From NCBI RefSeq assembly GCF_008801925.2, contig NZ_CP062803.1:2976001-3040000 (forward strand): 64,000 nucleotides of DNA, written 5' to 3'. Below the pieces are notes generated by a model. It searched no databases. It was not told where the DNA came from and saw only the letters and a list, made by a program, of their open reading frames with translations. A program made the position numbers and the translations under genes. Numbering within the stretch: the stretch's first letter is position 1; each line of letters begins with the position of its first letter. Below, in pieces: positions 37,651-47,528 of the stretch. Source of the stretch: Cupriavidus basilensis. GTDB lineage: Bacteria > Pseudomonadota > Gammaproteobacteria > Burkholderiales > Burkholderiaceae.

Positions 37651-38760
37651 ATGGACTTGAGCATCCCTAACCCCGTCGCCGACGCCACCAACCACGTTGC
37701 CGCAGGCAACGCTGGCGGCGGTCACCCGCTGGAAATCGACGCGCTGATCGTCGGTGCCGGTCCGGTCGGACTCTTCCAGGTCTTCGAACTGGGCCTGCTC
37801 GAAATCAAGGCGCACGTGATCGACTCCCTCAAGGTGGTTGGCGGCCAGTGCGTGGAGCTCTATCCGGACAAGCCCATCTACGACATCCCGGCCGTGCCCA
37901 TCTGCACCGGCCAGGAACTGACGGACAACCTGCTCAAGCAGATCGAGCCGTTCGAGCCGACCTTCCACCTGGGCCAGGAAGTGGCCGTGGTGGAGCGCCG
38001 CGAAGATGGCCGCTTCTTCGTCGAAACCTCGCTCGGCACCCGCTTCATCACCAAGACCATCTTCATCGCCGCCGGCGTGGGTTCATTCCAGCCGCGCACG
38101 GTCAAGGTGGACGGCATCGACAAGTTCGACGGCAAGCAGCTGTTCTACCGCGTCAAGGATCCGAGCCGCTTCCACGGCCGCAACCTGGTCGTGGTCGGTG
38201 GCGGCGACTCCGCGCTCGACTGGACGCTGGACCTGGTCGGCAAGGCCGAATCGGTGGTGATGATCCATCGCCGCGACGGCTTTCGCGCCGCGCCAGCATC
38301 GGTCGCCAAGATGAAGGATTTGTGCGAGCAGATGGAAATGCAGTTCCTGGTGGGCCAGATCAGCGGCTACGAGGAAAAGGACGGCCTGCTCACAGAGATC
38401 AAGGTGACGGGCGCCGACGGCGTGACCCGCCGCCTGCCGCTCGACGACCTGCTGGTGTTCTTCGGCCTGTCACCCAAGCTGGGCCCGATCGCCGAATGGG
38501 GCCTGGACCTCGAGCGCAAGCAGATCAAGGTGGACACGGAGAAGTTCGAGACCAACATCCCGGGCATCTTCGCGGTGGGTGACATCAACACCTACCCGGG
38601 CAAGAAGAAACTGATCCTCTCGGGCTTCCATGAAGCCGCGCTGGCCGCCTTCGGCGCCGCGCCCTACATCTTCCCCGAGAAGAAGATCCACATGCAGTAC
38701 ACGACCACCTCGCCAAAGCTGCACAAGATCCTCGGTGTCGATTCGCCGGTGTTCGACTGA
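37651..38760 (+). CDS. Ferredoxin--NADP(+) reductase, thioredoxin reductase-like type
   Basis: A 369-residue flavoprotein. The FAD motif [16 protein letters not shown] is near residue 31 and the NADP motif [15 protein letters not shown] near 180; there is no CxxC redox pair, which separates it from thioredoxin reductase. The C-terminal [24 protein letters not shown] is the FAD-closing motif. It reduces ferredoxin with NADPH or the reverse. It follows fdxA and ends just before a strong terminator. Confidence 0.94.
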   Translation: MDLSIPNPVADATNHVAAGNAGGGHPLEIDALIVGAGPVGLFQVFELGLLEIKAHVIDSLKVVGGQCVELYPDKPIYDIPAVPICTGQELTDNLLKQIEPFEPTFHLGQEVAVVERREDGRFFVETSLGTRFITKTIFIAAGVGSFQPRTVKVDGIDKFDGKQLFYRVKDPSRFHGRNLVVVGGGDSALDWTLDLVGKAESVVMIHRRDGFRAAPASVAKMKDLCEQMEMQFLVGQISGYEEKDGLLTEIKVTGADGVTRRLPLDDLLVFFGLSPKLGPIAEWGLDLERKQIKVDTEKFETNIPGIFAVGDINTYPGKKKLILSGFHEAALAAFGAAPYIFPEKKIHMQYTTTSPKLHKILGVDSPVFD

Positions 38761-38790
38761 GCCTGGCGCGCCTGACCCAGTGCATGGTGC

Positions 38791-38819
38791 AAAAAAATCG
38801 CCCTTCGGGGCGATTTTTT
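38791..38819 (+). terminator. Rho-independent terminator after ferredoxin-NADP reductase
   Basis: Stem AAAAATCGCCC with GGGCGATTTTT closed by a TTCG tetraloop, 30 bases after the stop codon and followed by T's. Confidence 0.94.
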
Positions 38820-38843
38820 ATGGCGGAAACCTGAAAGACCTCC

Positions 38844-38892
38844 TATAATGCGGCCCTGCCTCGGAACATCGGGGCGGAACCAGAAGTTCCGC
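38844..38892 (+). promoter_or_regulatory. TATAAT box with hairpin upstream of tRNA-Asn
   Basis: A consensus TATAAT is at 38844-38849, without a convincing -35 element. About 25 bases later a 7-bp inverted repeat, GCGGAAC (38874-38880) and GTTCCGC (38886-38892), closes a 5-base loop. This could be a distal promoter of the tRNA with a leader hairpin, or a small RNA start. Function unknown. Confidence 0.35.
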
Positions 38893-38924
38893 AGTACCGG
38901 CAGCAAGAAATTACAGCGCGGGTG

Positions 38925-38954
38925 TTGACGGATAAACGAGAAACTGGTTAAAAT
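38925..38954 (+). promoter_or_regulatory. Sigma-70 promoter of tRNA-Asn
   Basis: TTGACG (38925-38930) and TAAAAT (38949-38954) are separated by 18 bases, with the tRNA beginning 15 bases after the -10 box. Spacing and sequence fit a strong housekeeping promoter. Confidence 0.85.
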
Positions 38955-38969
38955 CCTTTTCTCAGCTGT

Positions 38970-39045
38970 TCCCTGATAGCTCAGTTGGTAGAGCGACGGA
39001 CTGTTAATCCGCAGGTCGCTGGTTCGAGCCCAGCTCGGGGAGCCA
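38970..39045 (+). tRNA. tRNA-Asn (anticodon GTT)
   Basis: A 76-base tRNA with encoded CCA. The acceptor stem TCCCTGA pairs with TCGGGGA, the anticodon loop is CTGTTAA with GTT, and the T-arm is GCTGGTTCGAGCCCAGC. It is a single-gene unit with its own promoter and terminator. Confidence 0.97.
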
Positions 39046-39054
39046 AAGAATGTG

Positions 39055-39083
39055 AAAGGCCCGCAAGAAATTGCGGGCCTTTT
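39055..39083 (+). terminator. Terminator after tRNA-Asn
   Basis: Arms AAAGGCCCGCAA (39055-39066) and TTGCGGGCCTTT (39071-39082) with a GAAA tetraloop, ten bases after the CCA end. Confidence 0.93.
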
Positions 39084-39221
39084 CCATTTGTGCCTTGCTG
39101 TTCGTGCATCGGAATTGGACTTGTTCGATGCGTCGTGCTTCGGCATCGAAACGTCGCACCCGGCCGTACAACCGCTGCGGGTCCCAGCCCCGCAGCCACA
39201 TCCCGCCCATCCCACCTCCCC

Positions 39222-40307
39222 CTACTCGATCGCGATGCCGTTCTGCTTGACCAGCCGCGCCCAGCGCGTCAGCTCGGTTTGCAGGAATTGCCCGAAGGCC
39301 TGTGGACCGCTGCCGACCGGCACCACGCCAAGATCCAGCAGCCGGGCATGCACCTTGGGATCGTTGACCGCGGCCTGCACGGCCGCTGCCAGCCGCTCCA
39401 CCACCTGCGGCGGCGTGCCCTTGGGCACGAAGAAACCATTCCACTCCAGCACGTCGAAGCCCGCCAGCCCGCTTTCCACCAACGTCGGCACGTCGGGCAA
39501 TGCCGGCATGCGCTTGGCGGAAGTCACGGCCAGCGCCCGCAGCTTGCCGGCCTTCACATAGGGCAGGCCTGACGCCGCGTTGGCGAAGTAGGCATCGACC
39601 TGCCCGCCCATCACGTCGGTCAGCGCCGGCGCGCCGCCTTTGTACGGCACATGCAGCAGGTCGACCTTGGCCTGGCTCTTGAGCAGTTCCCCAACCATGT
39701 GTGCGGGGCTGCCGGGACCGTACGACGCATAGGTTGTCTTGCCGGGATGCTGACGTGCGTAGCCGAGGAACTCGCCAACCGTCTTGTAGGGGGCGTTGGG
39801 TGGCACCACCAGGATATTGGGCGCCGTGACCGCCAGCGAGACCGGCAGGAAATCCCTGGCTGCGTCGAACGGCAGCTTGCGCAGCGCCGGATTGACAACG
39901 AAAGTGGACGCGTCGTACAGCACGACATAACCATCGGCCGGCGCCTGCGCGACCGCCGCGGCGCCGATGGTGCCGCTAGCGCCTGGCTTGTTGTCGATCA
40001 CCACCTGCTGCTTGAGCAGCACGCTCATCTGGGCGGCGATGACGCGCGCCGCGTTGTCCGCGCCGCCGCCCGCCGAATAAGGCACCACGACGCGAATCGG
40101 CTTGGAGGGATAGCTATCCACGGCCTGTGCCGCGACCAACGCCGGCAGGCCAAGGAGCGCGGTGGCGAGCCATGCGGCAAGTTGCCGGCGCCGGCCGGCA
40201 TGCGCGGCCGGGGGCGACGAGGCAAAATCCGGCGGGAAGGCAGGCGAAAAAGATGCCCAGAAAGAACGTACAAGCGCTGACATGCCTGCCTGCAAACCCT
40301 GCTGCAT
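39222..40307 (-). CDS. Tripartite tricarboxylate transporter substrate-binding protein (Bug/TctC family)
   Basis: A 361-residue periplasmic binding protein. The mature part starts near AQAVDSYPSKPIRVVVPYSAGGGADNAAR, followed by NKPGASGTIGAAAVAQAPADGY and HVPYKGGAPALTDVMGGQVD, all hallmarks of Bug proteins. The ATG at 40307 has an AGGAGA ribosome site 7 bases upstream, which gives an unusually long 60-residue N-region with a signal segment at about 42-60 (LAAWLATALLGLPALVAA). No TctA/TctB membrane partners are adjacent, as is common for the many Bug proteins of Burkholderiales. Ligand unknown. Confidence 0.92.
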   Translation of the reverse strand: MQQGLQAGMSALVRSFWASFSPAFPPDFASSPPAAHAGRRRQLAAWLATALLGLPALVAAQAVDSYPSKPIRVVVPYSAGGGADNAARVIAAQMSVLLKQQVVIDNKPGASGTIGAAAVAQAPADGYVVLYDASTFVVNPALRKLPFDAARDFLPVSLAVTAPNILVVPPNAPYKTVGEFLGYARQHPGKTTYASYGPGSPAHMVGELLKSQAKVDLLHVPYKGGAPALTDVMGGQVDAYFANAASGLPYVKAGKLRALAVTSAKRMPALPDVPTLVESGLAGFDVLEWNGFFVPKGTPPQVVERLAAAVQAAVNDPKVHARLLDLGVVPVGSGPQAFGQFLQTELTRWARLVKQNGIAIE

Positions 40308-40364
40308 AGATTGTCTCCTAACTATTTATGTGGCGCGGCGGGACGCCGCGCCGATGCGTGGGCA

Positions 40365-40646
40365 CTAGGCTGGCGCCTGCCCGGAAGGTTGCCCGTACAG
40401 GCCGCACTCGAGATCGCTCTCGAACTCTTCGATCCAGCCGGCCCCTTCACTCGCGTCATAGGCGCTCTGCGCATCCGTCGCGGGGCGCCGCACGCTGACC
40501 TGGCGTTGCGCCGGGTCGCCGTCATCCGGCAGGAAGCCATCGTCGGAAATCTCGAAGTCCTCCGGCGCAAAGCCGAGCCGCGTGCACAGGGCCACGACTT
40601 CTCGTTGTTCGTCCTCGGGAAATTGGGAAAACGGATGCTTGGCCAT
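40365..40646 (-). CDS. Small acidic cytosolic protein of unknown function
   Basis: A 93-residue acidic protein (MAKHPFSQFPEDEQREVVAL at the start) with no signal peptide or membrane segment. It contains the segment LGFAPEDFEISDDGFLPDDG, which looks like a small helical-beta domain, but I do not recognise a family. It lies between fusA and a Bug gene on the same strand; ribosome site GGGAGAG precedes the ATG. Probably real by its codon use and ribosome site. Confidence 0.65.
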   Translation of the reverse strand: MAKHPFSQFPEDEQREVVALCTRLGFAPEDFEISDDGFLPDDGDPAQRQVSVRRPATDAQSAYDASEGAGWIEEFESDLECGLYGQPSGQAPA

Positions 40647-40721
40647 TGCACTCTCCCGTCAAGTCGAAGCGGCGCCGCGTGGCGCGCGGCGCCATTTCCC
40701 TGTCCGGCCACTCCATGCGCG

Positions 40722-42830
40722 CTAGCGCGTGTGCCGGCTGTTGATGACTGCCTCGGCCACGCTCGCCGGGGCTTCCGTGTAGTGCTTGAACTCCATGGTG
40801 TAGGTGGCGCGGCCCTGGGTCAGGGAGCGCAGCGAGGTCGAGTAGCCGAACATGGTGGCCAGCGGCACTTCTGCGCGCACTGACTTGCCGCCTCCGCCCG
40901 CGATGTCCTCCATGCCGTGCACGATACCCCGGCGCGACGACAGGTCGCCCATCACGTTGCCAGTGAATTCCTCGGGCGTTTCGACCTCCACGGCCATCAT
41001 CGGCTCGAGCAGGATCGGCTTGGCGCGGCGCATGCCCTCCTTGAACGCCATCGAGCCGGCCATGCGGAAGGCATTCTCGTTGGAGTCGACATCGTGATAG
41101 GAGCCGAACACCAGCGTGGCCTTGACGTCCACCACCGGGTAGCCGGCCAGCACACCCGACGCCAGCGTTTCGCGGATGCCCTTGTCCACGGCGGGAATGA
41201 ACTCGCGCGGCACCACGCCGCCCTTGATGGCATCGACGAACTCATAGCCCTTGCCCGGCGCCTGCGGCGCCAGGTCGAGCACTACGTGGCCATACTGGCC
41301 GCGCCCGCCGGACTGCTTGACGAACTTGCCTTCGATGTCCTTCACCGCCTGCTTGATGGTCTCGCGGTAAGCCACCTGCGGCTTGCCGACCGAGGCCTCC
41401 ACGCCAAACTCGCGGCGCATGCGATCGACCAGGATTTCCAGGTGAAGCTCGCCCATGCCAGAGATAATGGTCTGGCCCGACTCCTCGTCGGTATGCACGC
41501 GGAACGAAGGATCTTCCTGCGCCAGGCGATTCAGCGCCAGGCCCATCTTCTCCTGGTCGGCCTTGGTCTTGGGCTCAACCGCCTGCGAGATCACCGGGTC
41601 CGGGAAGCTCATGCGTTCGAGGATGATCACGTGATCGGGATCGCATAGCGTGTCACCGGTGGTGGCCTCTTTCAGCCCGACCGCCGCTGCAATGTCGCCA
41701 GCGCGCACTTCCTTGATTTCGCTGCGCACATTGGCGTGCATCTGCAGGATCCGCCCCAGCCGCTCCTTCTTTTCCTTGACCGGGTTGTAGACCGTGTCGC
41801 CGGAGTTCACCACGCCCGAGTAGACGCGAAAGAAGATCAACTGCCCGACGAAGGGATCGGTCATGATCTTGAAGGCCAGCGCGGAGAACGGCTCGTCGTC
41901 ATTGGGATGGCGCTCGGCCTCCTTGTCGTCCTCGGTATGGCCGAGAATCGCGGGCACGTCCGCCGGCGACGGCAGGTAGTCGATCACCGCATCGAGCAGC
42001 GTCTGGACGCCCTTGTTCTTGAACGCGCTGCCGCACAGCATCGGCACGATCTCGTTGGCAATGGTGCGCTTGCGCAGCGCGGCCCTGATCTCGTCCTCCG
42101 TCAGCGGCTGGCCACCGAGATACTTGTGCAGCAGCTCATCGCTGGCTTCCGCCGCGGCCTCGACCATCTTCTCGCGCCATTCCTTGGCCAGTTCCAGCAG
42201 TTCGGGCGGCACCTCCCGATACTCGAAGTGCAGCCCCTGGCTGGTGTCGTCCCAGACGGTCGCCTTCATCTTGACCAGGTCGATCACACCCTGGAAGCCG
42301 TCCTCGGCGCCAATCGGTATCTGGACCGGTACGGGCGTGCCCTTGAGCCGCTCGGCAATCTGCGAGCGCACCCGGAAGAAGTCCGCGCCGACGCGGTCCA
42401 TCTTGTTGACAAAGGCGATGCGCGGCACCTTGTATTTGTTGGCCTGGCGCCAGACCGTTTCGGACTGCGGCTGCACGCCGCCTACCGCGTCATAGACCAT
42501 GCAGGCACCATCGAGCACGCGCATCGAGCGCTCCACCTCGATCGTGAAATCCACATGCCCGGGGGTGTCGATGATATTGATGCGATGTTCAGGATAATTG
42601 CCGGCCATCCCCTTCCAGAAGGCCGTGGTTGCGGCCGAGGTGATGGTGATGCCGCGCTCCTGCTCCTGCTCCATCCAATCCATGGTGGCCGCGCCGTCGT
42701 GGACTTCGCCGATCTTGTGGTTGACCCCGGTGTAGAAGAGGATGCGTTCGGTGGTGGTGGTCTTGCCGGCGTCGATGTGCGCGCTGATACCGATGTTCCG
42801 ATAGCGCTCGATGGGGGTTTTGCGGCTCAC
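40722..42830 (-). CDS. fusA: Elongation factor G
   Basis: A 702-residue translational GTPase. G1 is AHIDAGKTT (about residues 17-25), G2 [10 protein letters not shown]3 DTPGHVDFT and G4 [11 protein letters not shown]; domains II-V follow through GRGQYGHV and the C-terminal [18 protein letters not shown] 42830 (giving [11 protein letters not shown]) is preferred because an AGGAG site lies 6 bases upstream; the frame extends to a TTG nine codons earlier without support. No rpsL, rpsG or tuf genes are nearby, so this is not a str-operon copy and may be a second EF-G. It ends in TRH without the usual long tail. Confidence 0.95.
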   Translation of the reverse strand: MSRKTPIERYRNIGISAHIDAGKTTTTERILFYTGVNHKIGEVHDGAATMDWMEQEQERGITITSAATTAFWKGMAGNYPEHRINIIDTPGHVDFTIEVERSMRVLDGACMVYDAVGGVQPQSETVWRQANKYKVPRIAFVNKMDRVGADFFRVRSQIAERLKGTPVPVQIPIGAEDGFQGVIDLVKMKATVWDDTSQGLHFEYREVPPELLELAKEWREKMVEAAAEASDELLHKYLGGQPLTEDEIRAALRKRTIANEIVPMLCGSAFKNKGVQTLLDAVIDYLPSPADVPAILGHTEDDKEAERHPNDDEPFSALAFKIMTDPFVGQLIFFRVYSGVVNSGDTVYNPVKEKKERLGRILQMHANVRSEIKEVRAGDIAAAVGLKEATTGDTLCDPDHVIILERMSFPDPVISQAVEPKTKADQEKMGLALNRLAQEDPSFRVHTDEESGQTIISGMGELHLEILVDRMRREFGVEASVGKPQVAYRETIKQAVKDIEGKFVKQSGGRGQYGHVVLDLAPQAPGKGYEFVDAIKGGVVPREFIPAVDKGIRETLASGVLAGYPVVDVKATLVFGSYHDVDSNENAFRMAGSMAFKEGMRRAKPILLEPMMAVEVETPEEFTGNVMGDLSSRRGIVHGMEDIAGGGGKSVRAEVPLATMFGYSTSLRSLTQGRATYTMEFKHYTEAPASVAEAVINSRHTR

Positions 42831-43031
42831 GGTGATCTCCTGGTAGGCATCACTCAAAAGAGTAACACTTCTGCAGGCGCCGCATCGTAAGGCACGCCAC
42901 GCGCGGCTCGCCGGGCCGCCACGGCCAGTGCCGGCCTACCTCGCCCTAGCTCATGCCCTTGCAAAAAGTACCGCCAGAATCACGTTCGCTCGAGTGCTGG
43001 GCGGGCAAGCGTGCCGCGGCCAGGGGCCCCA

Positions 43032-45434
43032 TCATTGCGCGATCTGCCTCTCGCTGAAACCAGGGTCGGCGTTAATCTCCGCGTCGGTAAATGGCAGGCT
43101 AATCCAGCGCTTGTCCGAAAAACGCTCGGTCTGGTCGGCTGCATGCGGCGACGCCGGGTCCGACGACTGCGAATAGGCAAGGAACGCTTCGGCATGCGGC
43201 CCCGCGACGCTGAACGACACCACTTGCAGGTAACTGGTGCCATGCACGACCTCGCGCTTGCCATCGGGCAGGTCCCGGGTTTCCATCATGTTGTAGACAC
43301 CTAGCGCATCGGCGCCACCATGGATGGGAACCCTGCGCGTGCCGCGCTGTGCGCCCTGCACCTCGCCCCAGGTGATATCAGGCCGCATGCCAGTGCTATC
43401 CACCGCATGCACCGCGTCGGCCAGCGCCCGCCGCAGCAGCCCCGCGATGGCGGCATCGCCCAGCTTCAGGCCGCGCGGCGTGCGGGCCGGATCGCGCGCA
43501 TCGAACGGCACGCCCCAGACCGAGGGTTGGGTGCTGATGGCCGCGAAGAATTTCTCGAAGTAGAGATAACCGATGTTGCTGCTCAGTTCGGCCTTTCGGT
43601 CCCATTGCGCCAGGCGTTCGCAGGCGGCCCCCAGCCTGACCGGCACGCCATCGCGCGTCAGCGCTACCGGCGTGGTACGGCACAGCGTGAGCACGTCATC
43701 CATCACCTGCTCCGCGAAGTACACGCGATTGCTCAGAGTCATGGCCTTAAGCTGCGCCAGCGACATGTGGCGTCCCGGCAGGCCATCTTTGCCTGCGAGC
43801 CGGGCTTCCAGCTGCGCGATGCCAATGCGTGTACGCCCACCTTGCGGATAGCCCGACTGGCTCACCAGTGGCGAGTACCCGGTGATCGGCGCGGCCGGCT
43901 GGGTCAGCCAGGCGCTGTCGTTCGCGTTCTGCACATAGTCGTGGCGCTCGATGGCCGGCAGATGCGCGGCGTCAACGATGCCGCGTTGCGGCGTGTCTGG
44001 ATAATCGCCCCAATGGCACAACGGCGTGCCGCGCAGCACAAACCGGCCTGCCGCCGTGCCTCGCCCGCATTGGGCAAGCTGAGCCTCGCTGACATTTGGC
44101 ACCGGCGTTGCCGCCATGAACAATGCCGTGCCGCCGCTGTCGACCGCGATGGTGTTGTTCCACGGATTGCCCAGGACCCGCTCGACCGACTCCCTGAGCT
44201 GGCGCAGCGAACGCGCACTGTTCATCGCGTGCCACTGGGCCAGCATCCGGTGATTCTCGGTATTGGCATCGCGCAAGGCATAGGCCTTGGCCGTGGTCCA
44301 GCCGTAACCTGGCACGATGTCCGGCAGCGCCAGCACCATGCCGAAATCGCTCAAGTAGAACGTGTGCGACTCTTGCACGATGGTGCCGTCGGCGCGCCGC
44401 ACGTCGATCGTCACCTGTTGGCGCCGCATCGGCCGGTAAGCGCTGCCCACGCGGTAGCGCGTGGGATCGGCCGGATCGAGCTCCAGCTCGAACAAGGTTT
44501 CATGCGCCGAGGACGTCGTGGTATGGGTCCAGGCAAACTCGCGCGTGAAGCCGATGCCAACCAGCGGGATGCCCGGCAGCGTGGCGCCCATCACATCCAT
44601 TCGGCCCGGCAGCGTGAGATGCAGCTGCACCATGCGCGTAATGCCCTGCCAGGGAAAGTGGGGATTGCCCAGCAGCATGCCCTGGCCGTTCTCGGTAGCA
44701 TCGCGGCCCAGGGCCACGCCGTTGCTGCCAGTCCGATAGGCGCTAGCGCGCCCTGCCACCGCCGCCTGAGCGAGCGCGGCCCGCGCACGGCGCGCCGGCT
44801 CGGGCGCGGCATTGCCACGCGGCGGCTCGGCAGCCACCAACCACGGGGCGAACGCCACCACGCCGTCCAGCGAGGTGTAGAAGCGCATCAGGCGCAACAG
44901 GTCGCGCTCGGTGATATCCCGCACCCACGGCGCGTTGCGGCAGGCCTGAGGCAACGCCGTCCGGCCGGCATCCTTCAGGAAGCGGTTGTAGCCCGCCGCA
45001 TAGCCCTTGAGCAGCTGGCGCACTTCGGGCGGCTGCGCGCGCCACGCGTCGTCAAGCGCGCTGGCCTGGTTGAGCTGCGCGTAGAAGAAATCGGAGCCGC
45101 GGTTGTCGAAGAGCCGGTCCGGGTCAGCCATTGCGCTGCCACCCAGGTACCGCGCGCGCTCGCCCGCCACCGTCAGGAACTGGTCGGCCAGCACGCACAC
45201 GCTATCCTCCGCCTGCGCATAGCCCACGCCGAAACCCAGGCCCGCTTCATCATTGGCCATCACATGCGGCACGCCGTAGCTCGTGCGGCGAATCTGCGCG
45301 CGGTAGCGCTCGCCCTGTACCTGCCCGCCCTCGTCCCCGCCGCAGGCGGCCAGCACGGCACAGAGCCCGCCGGCCAGCACCATGCCTCGGCCAATGACGA
45401 CGCAAGCGGCCACGGCGCGACGCATGCCCGTCAT
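43032..45434 (-). CDS. Penicillin acylase family (Ntn hydrolase) lipoprotein
   Basis: An 800-residue peptidase S45-type acylase. It begins with a signal peptide and lipobox (AVLAAC, Cys31), so it is probably an outer-membrane or periplasmic lipoprotein. The alpha chain (RRTSYGVPHVMANDEAGLGFGVGYAQAED) is followed by the cleavage site GSNG with nucleophile Ser237, then the beta chain (LLGNPHFPWQG, WTHTTTSSAHE, NPWNNTIAVDS). Related enzymes hydrolyse N-acyl amides including acyl-homoserine lactones, aculeacin and penicillins; the substrate here is unknown. ATG 45434 overlaps the preceding reductase stop codon (ATGA), so both are co-translated. Confidence 0.88.
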   Translation of the reverse strand: MTGMRRAVAACVVIGRGMVLAGGLCAVLAACGGDEGGQVQGERYRAQIRRTSYGVPHVMANDEAGLGFGVGYAQAEDSVCVLADQFLTVAGERARYLGGSAMADPDRLFDNRGSDFFYAQLNQASALDDAWRAQPPEVRQLLKGYAAGYNRFLKDAGRTALPQACRNAPWVRDITERDLLRLMRFYTSLDGVVAFAPWLVAAEPPRGNAAPEPARRARAALAQAAVAGRASAYRTGSNGVALGRDATENGQGMLLGNPHFPWQGITRMVQLHLTLPGRMDVMGATLPGIPLVGIGFTREFAWTHTTTSSAHETLFELELDPADPTRYRVGSAYRPMRRQQVTIDVRRADGTIVQESHTFYLSDFGMVLALPDIVPGYGWTTAKAYALRDANTENHRMLAQWHAMNSARSLRQLRESVERVLGNPWNNTIAVDSGGTALFMAATPVPNVSEAQLAQCGRGTAAGRFVLRGTPLCHWGDYPDTPQRGIVDAAHLPAIERHDYVQNANDSAWLTQPAAPITGYSPLVSQSGYPQGGRTRIGIAQLEARLAGKDGLPGRHMSLAQLKAMTLSNRVYFAEQVMDDVLTLCRTTPVALTRDGVPVRLGAACERLAQWDRKAELSSNIGYLYFEKFFAAISTQPSVWGVPFDARDPARTPRGLKLGDAAIAGLLRRALADAVHAVDSTGMRPDITWGEVQGAQRGTRRVPIHGGADALGVYNMMETRDLPDGKREVVHGTSYLQVVSFSVAGPHAEAFLAYSQSSDPASPHAADQTERFSDKRWISLPFTDAEINADPGFSERQIAQ

Positions 45435-46627
45435 GACTTGAAATCCCAGCTCATCTGCTCGAGGATGCCGACGCCGCGCGACGTGCGCATGCATTCGCTG
45501 ACATAGTCCGTGATCGACAAGGGCTCGAAATCGATCTCCTCCCGGATGCGCCCGTTGTCAAAGACATAGCCAAGCTCGGCAAAGCCCGAGTACAGCCGCA
45601 GTGCGCGCTCGATCAGGCGCCGGTTGCTGTTGCGCTCCTTGCGTGCCACGTCACTCGCCAGCGCAGGCAGCTCGCTGGCCGGGCACCTGCGATAAGCTGG
45701 CTCGCCATCGATCGAGACCGCCTCGTCCATGGCGGCGATCACCTGCGCGATGGTGGGCGCGCGCGCGCCGGCCGAGAGATGGTAGGCATCGAAGGCTAGT
45801 TCGGGCTTGACCGCGAGCCGCAGCAGCGCCCGCGCGCAGTCGTCCACCGCGATCACGTCGATGCGGGTAAGCGGGCCCGCGGTGTAGCGGCGCGACTGCT
45901 GGATGATCCGGAAGAGCCAGAAGATGCTGGCCGAGGGCTGCGTGCCCAGCACGGTATGCCCCACCACGATGGAGGGACGCGCCACCACGAGCGGCAGGTC
46001 GGGGAAGCTGTGGCGCAGCAGCACCTCCACTTCCTGCTTGCTGCGCGTGTAAGGCACCAGGTGGCCGAAATCGCTGGTGCCGCCATGGCCAGCATCCCGC
46101 TCGGCAATCCGCGGCCCGCGCTGCGTGCCGCAAGCCATGGCGGTGCCGACATGAATGAAGCGCTGCAAGGCTGCGCTGCCCGCGAAGTGCGAGGCAAAGC
46201 GCAACGTATCTTGCACGTTGATGCGCGTGACCTGCGCATCGGCAGAGAACGAGGCCATCGCGGCGCAGTTGATGACATGGGTGACGCCAGCAAGGCGCGC
46301 CTGCGCGGCAGGAGAAAAATCGCTGTCCAGCGCGCCAAGCAATACGTTGTCCTCGGTGAGCCAGTCCACCCGGCTGCGCAACAGGCCGCACTGGATGGCG
46401 TTCTCGCGCAGGCGAGCCAGTGCATCTGCGGCATCGACGCCGCGCACCAGGCAGAGCAAGCGCCGGGCCAGGCCGGCGTTGATGGCGGCCACCATCACAT
46501 TGCCGCCAATAAAGCCGGTGGCGCCGGTCAGCAGCAGGGAGTCAACGCCGGGCAGGCGTGTGTCACAGGCACGCGCACGGGCGGCGAGATCCTGCGCGGG
46601 CGGGCTGGCGTGCCAATCCCACATCAT
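45431..46627 (-). CDS. NAD(P)-binding acyl reductase-like protein (male sterility/thioester reductase family)
   Basis: A 398-residue extended short-chain dehydrogenase. The cofactor motif LLLTGATGFIGGNVMVAA is at about 32-49 and the catalytic YxxxK in VPYTRSKQEVEVLL near 193-197; the pattern SDFGHLVPYTRSK and VARPSIVVGH fit the NAD_binding_4 group, which includes fatty acyl-CoA reductases and carboxylate/thioester reductase domains. A C-terminal ~130-residue extension is rich in Arg and Glu. No transmembrane segment. It sits 10 bases downstream of the MipA-like gene and overlaps the acylase gene; GAGGAG precedes the ATG. Confidence 0.83.
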   Translation of the reverse strand: MMWDWHASPPAQDLAARARACDTRLPGVDSLLLTGATGFIGGNVMVAAINAGLARRLLCLVRGVDAADALARLRENAIQCGLLRSRVDWLTEDNVLLGALDSDFSPAAQARLAGVTHVINCAAMASFSADAQVTRINVQDTLRFASHFAGSAALQRFIHVGTAMACGTQRGPRIAERDAGHGGTSDFGHLVPYTRSKQEVEVLLRHSFPDLPLVVARPSIVVGHTVLGTQPSASIFWLFRIIQQSRRYTAGPLTRIDVIAVDDCARALLRLAVKPELAFDAYHLSAGARAPTIAQVIAAMDEAVSIDGEPAYRRCPASELPALASDVARKERNSNRRLIERALRLYSGFAELGYVFDNGRIREEIDFEPLSITDYVSECMRTSRGVGILEQMSWDFKS

Positions 46628-46637
46628 GGCGTTCTCC

Positions 46638-47450
46638 TCAGAACGTATAGTTGATCGAGCTCATGCCGAAGTACGACTGCTTGCTCTGCACGATCGGGCT
46701 TTTCGCTGCGTCCCCCAGCAGGCGTGTCGCAGCAACCAGGGTGCGCACCGACCATTCCTTGGAGAGGGTGTAGTTCCATGCGAGCGACAGCGTCGCGGCA
46801 TCGAATCCGGCCTTGGGGGCGTACGCGCTGAAGGCACTGTTGGCGGCCTGCGCATCGGTCACGCCGAACAGGGTCTGCATGTAGCGGCCCGAGCCGTAAT
46901 GCACGCTCGGACCGAGCGTCACCATGTGCGCACCCGACTGAATCACCGGCACGACCAGGTCAATGTGCCCGCTCAGCCCGCGTTCGCGATGCGTCAGCGG
47001 CGCGTCCAGCGTCACGCTCAATGTGGTGTCGCCGTACACGCGCGCGCCGAGCTGAAACGCGCCCATCAGCGAGCCCCGGATATCGCCCATGCCCTTCAGG
47101 TGATCGGAGCCAGGCAGGTCCACGCGGTTCTTGTCGGTACGGCCCAGCGCGTAGCCGAGCGAGGCGGTGGCAAACATGCCGTTGCCAAACTTGTAGGTAT
47201 AACCAGCGCCTTGCAGCATATCGATGAAGGCGCCGTTACCGAAGTCGGCTCGCAGCACTGGCGCGCCGACAACCCGGTAGTCTTGGCTTCCCGCATAGCG
47301 CGGTGCGGCGCCGGCGGCCAGGCCAACCGAATAGGTTCTTTCCGCATGCGCTGCCGGGCACAGGCTTGCCATCGCGGCCACGAGAAGCGCGCCTTTGCAC
47401 GCTGCCGGTAACCTTGCCACGCCCCCCTGATTTCTTGTTTGCTCTTGCAC
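46638..47450 (-). CDS. MipA/OmpV family outer-membrane protein
   Basis: A 270-residue predicted beta barrel. A signal peptide (LPAACKGALLVAAMASLCPAAHA) is followed by the MipA start ERTYSVGLAAGAAPRYAGSQDYRVVGAPVLRADFGNG and ends with a C-terminal Phe (SINYTF), the usual barrel signature. GTG 47450 is chosen over an upstream codon because a GGAG site lies 5 bases away and the signal peptide then starts normally. Some MipA/OmpV proteins scaffold peptidoglycan enzymes or respond to cationic peptides. It heads the three-gene operon divergent from a two-component system. Confidence 0.85.
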   Translation of the reverse strand: MQEQTRNQGGVARLPAACKGALLVAAMASLCPAAHAERTYSVGLAAGAAPRYAGSQDYRVVGAPVLRADFGNGAFIDMLQGAGYTYKFGNGMFATASLGYALGRTDKNRVDLPGSDHLKGMGDIRGSLMGAFQLGARVYGDTTLSVTLDAPLTHRERGLSGHIDLVVPVIQSGAHMVTLGPSVHYGSGRYMQTLFGVTDAQAANSAFSAYAPKAGFDAATLSLAWNYTLSKEWSVRTLVAATRLLGDAAKSPIVQSKQSYFGMSSINYTF

Positions 47451-47528
47451 GGATGCTCCGCCTTGATGTCGAAGCACGCAGATTAAGGATGGCTCGGCGG
47501 GCTGTCTGTCCTGAAATCGCGCGAAATC

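Noticed and set aside
43320..45506. A 728-codon open frame opposite the acylase gene
   Set aside because: Antisense shadow; the minus-strand gene has lipobox, Ntn motif and overlap with its neighbour.
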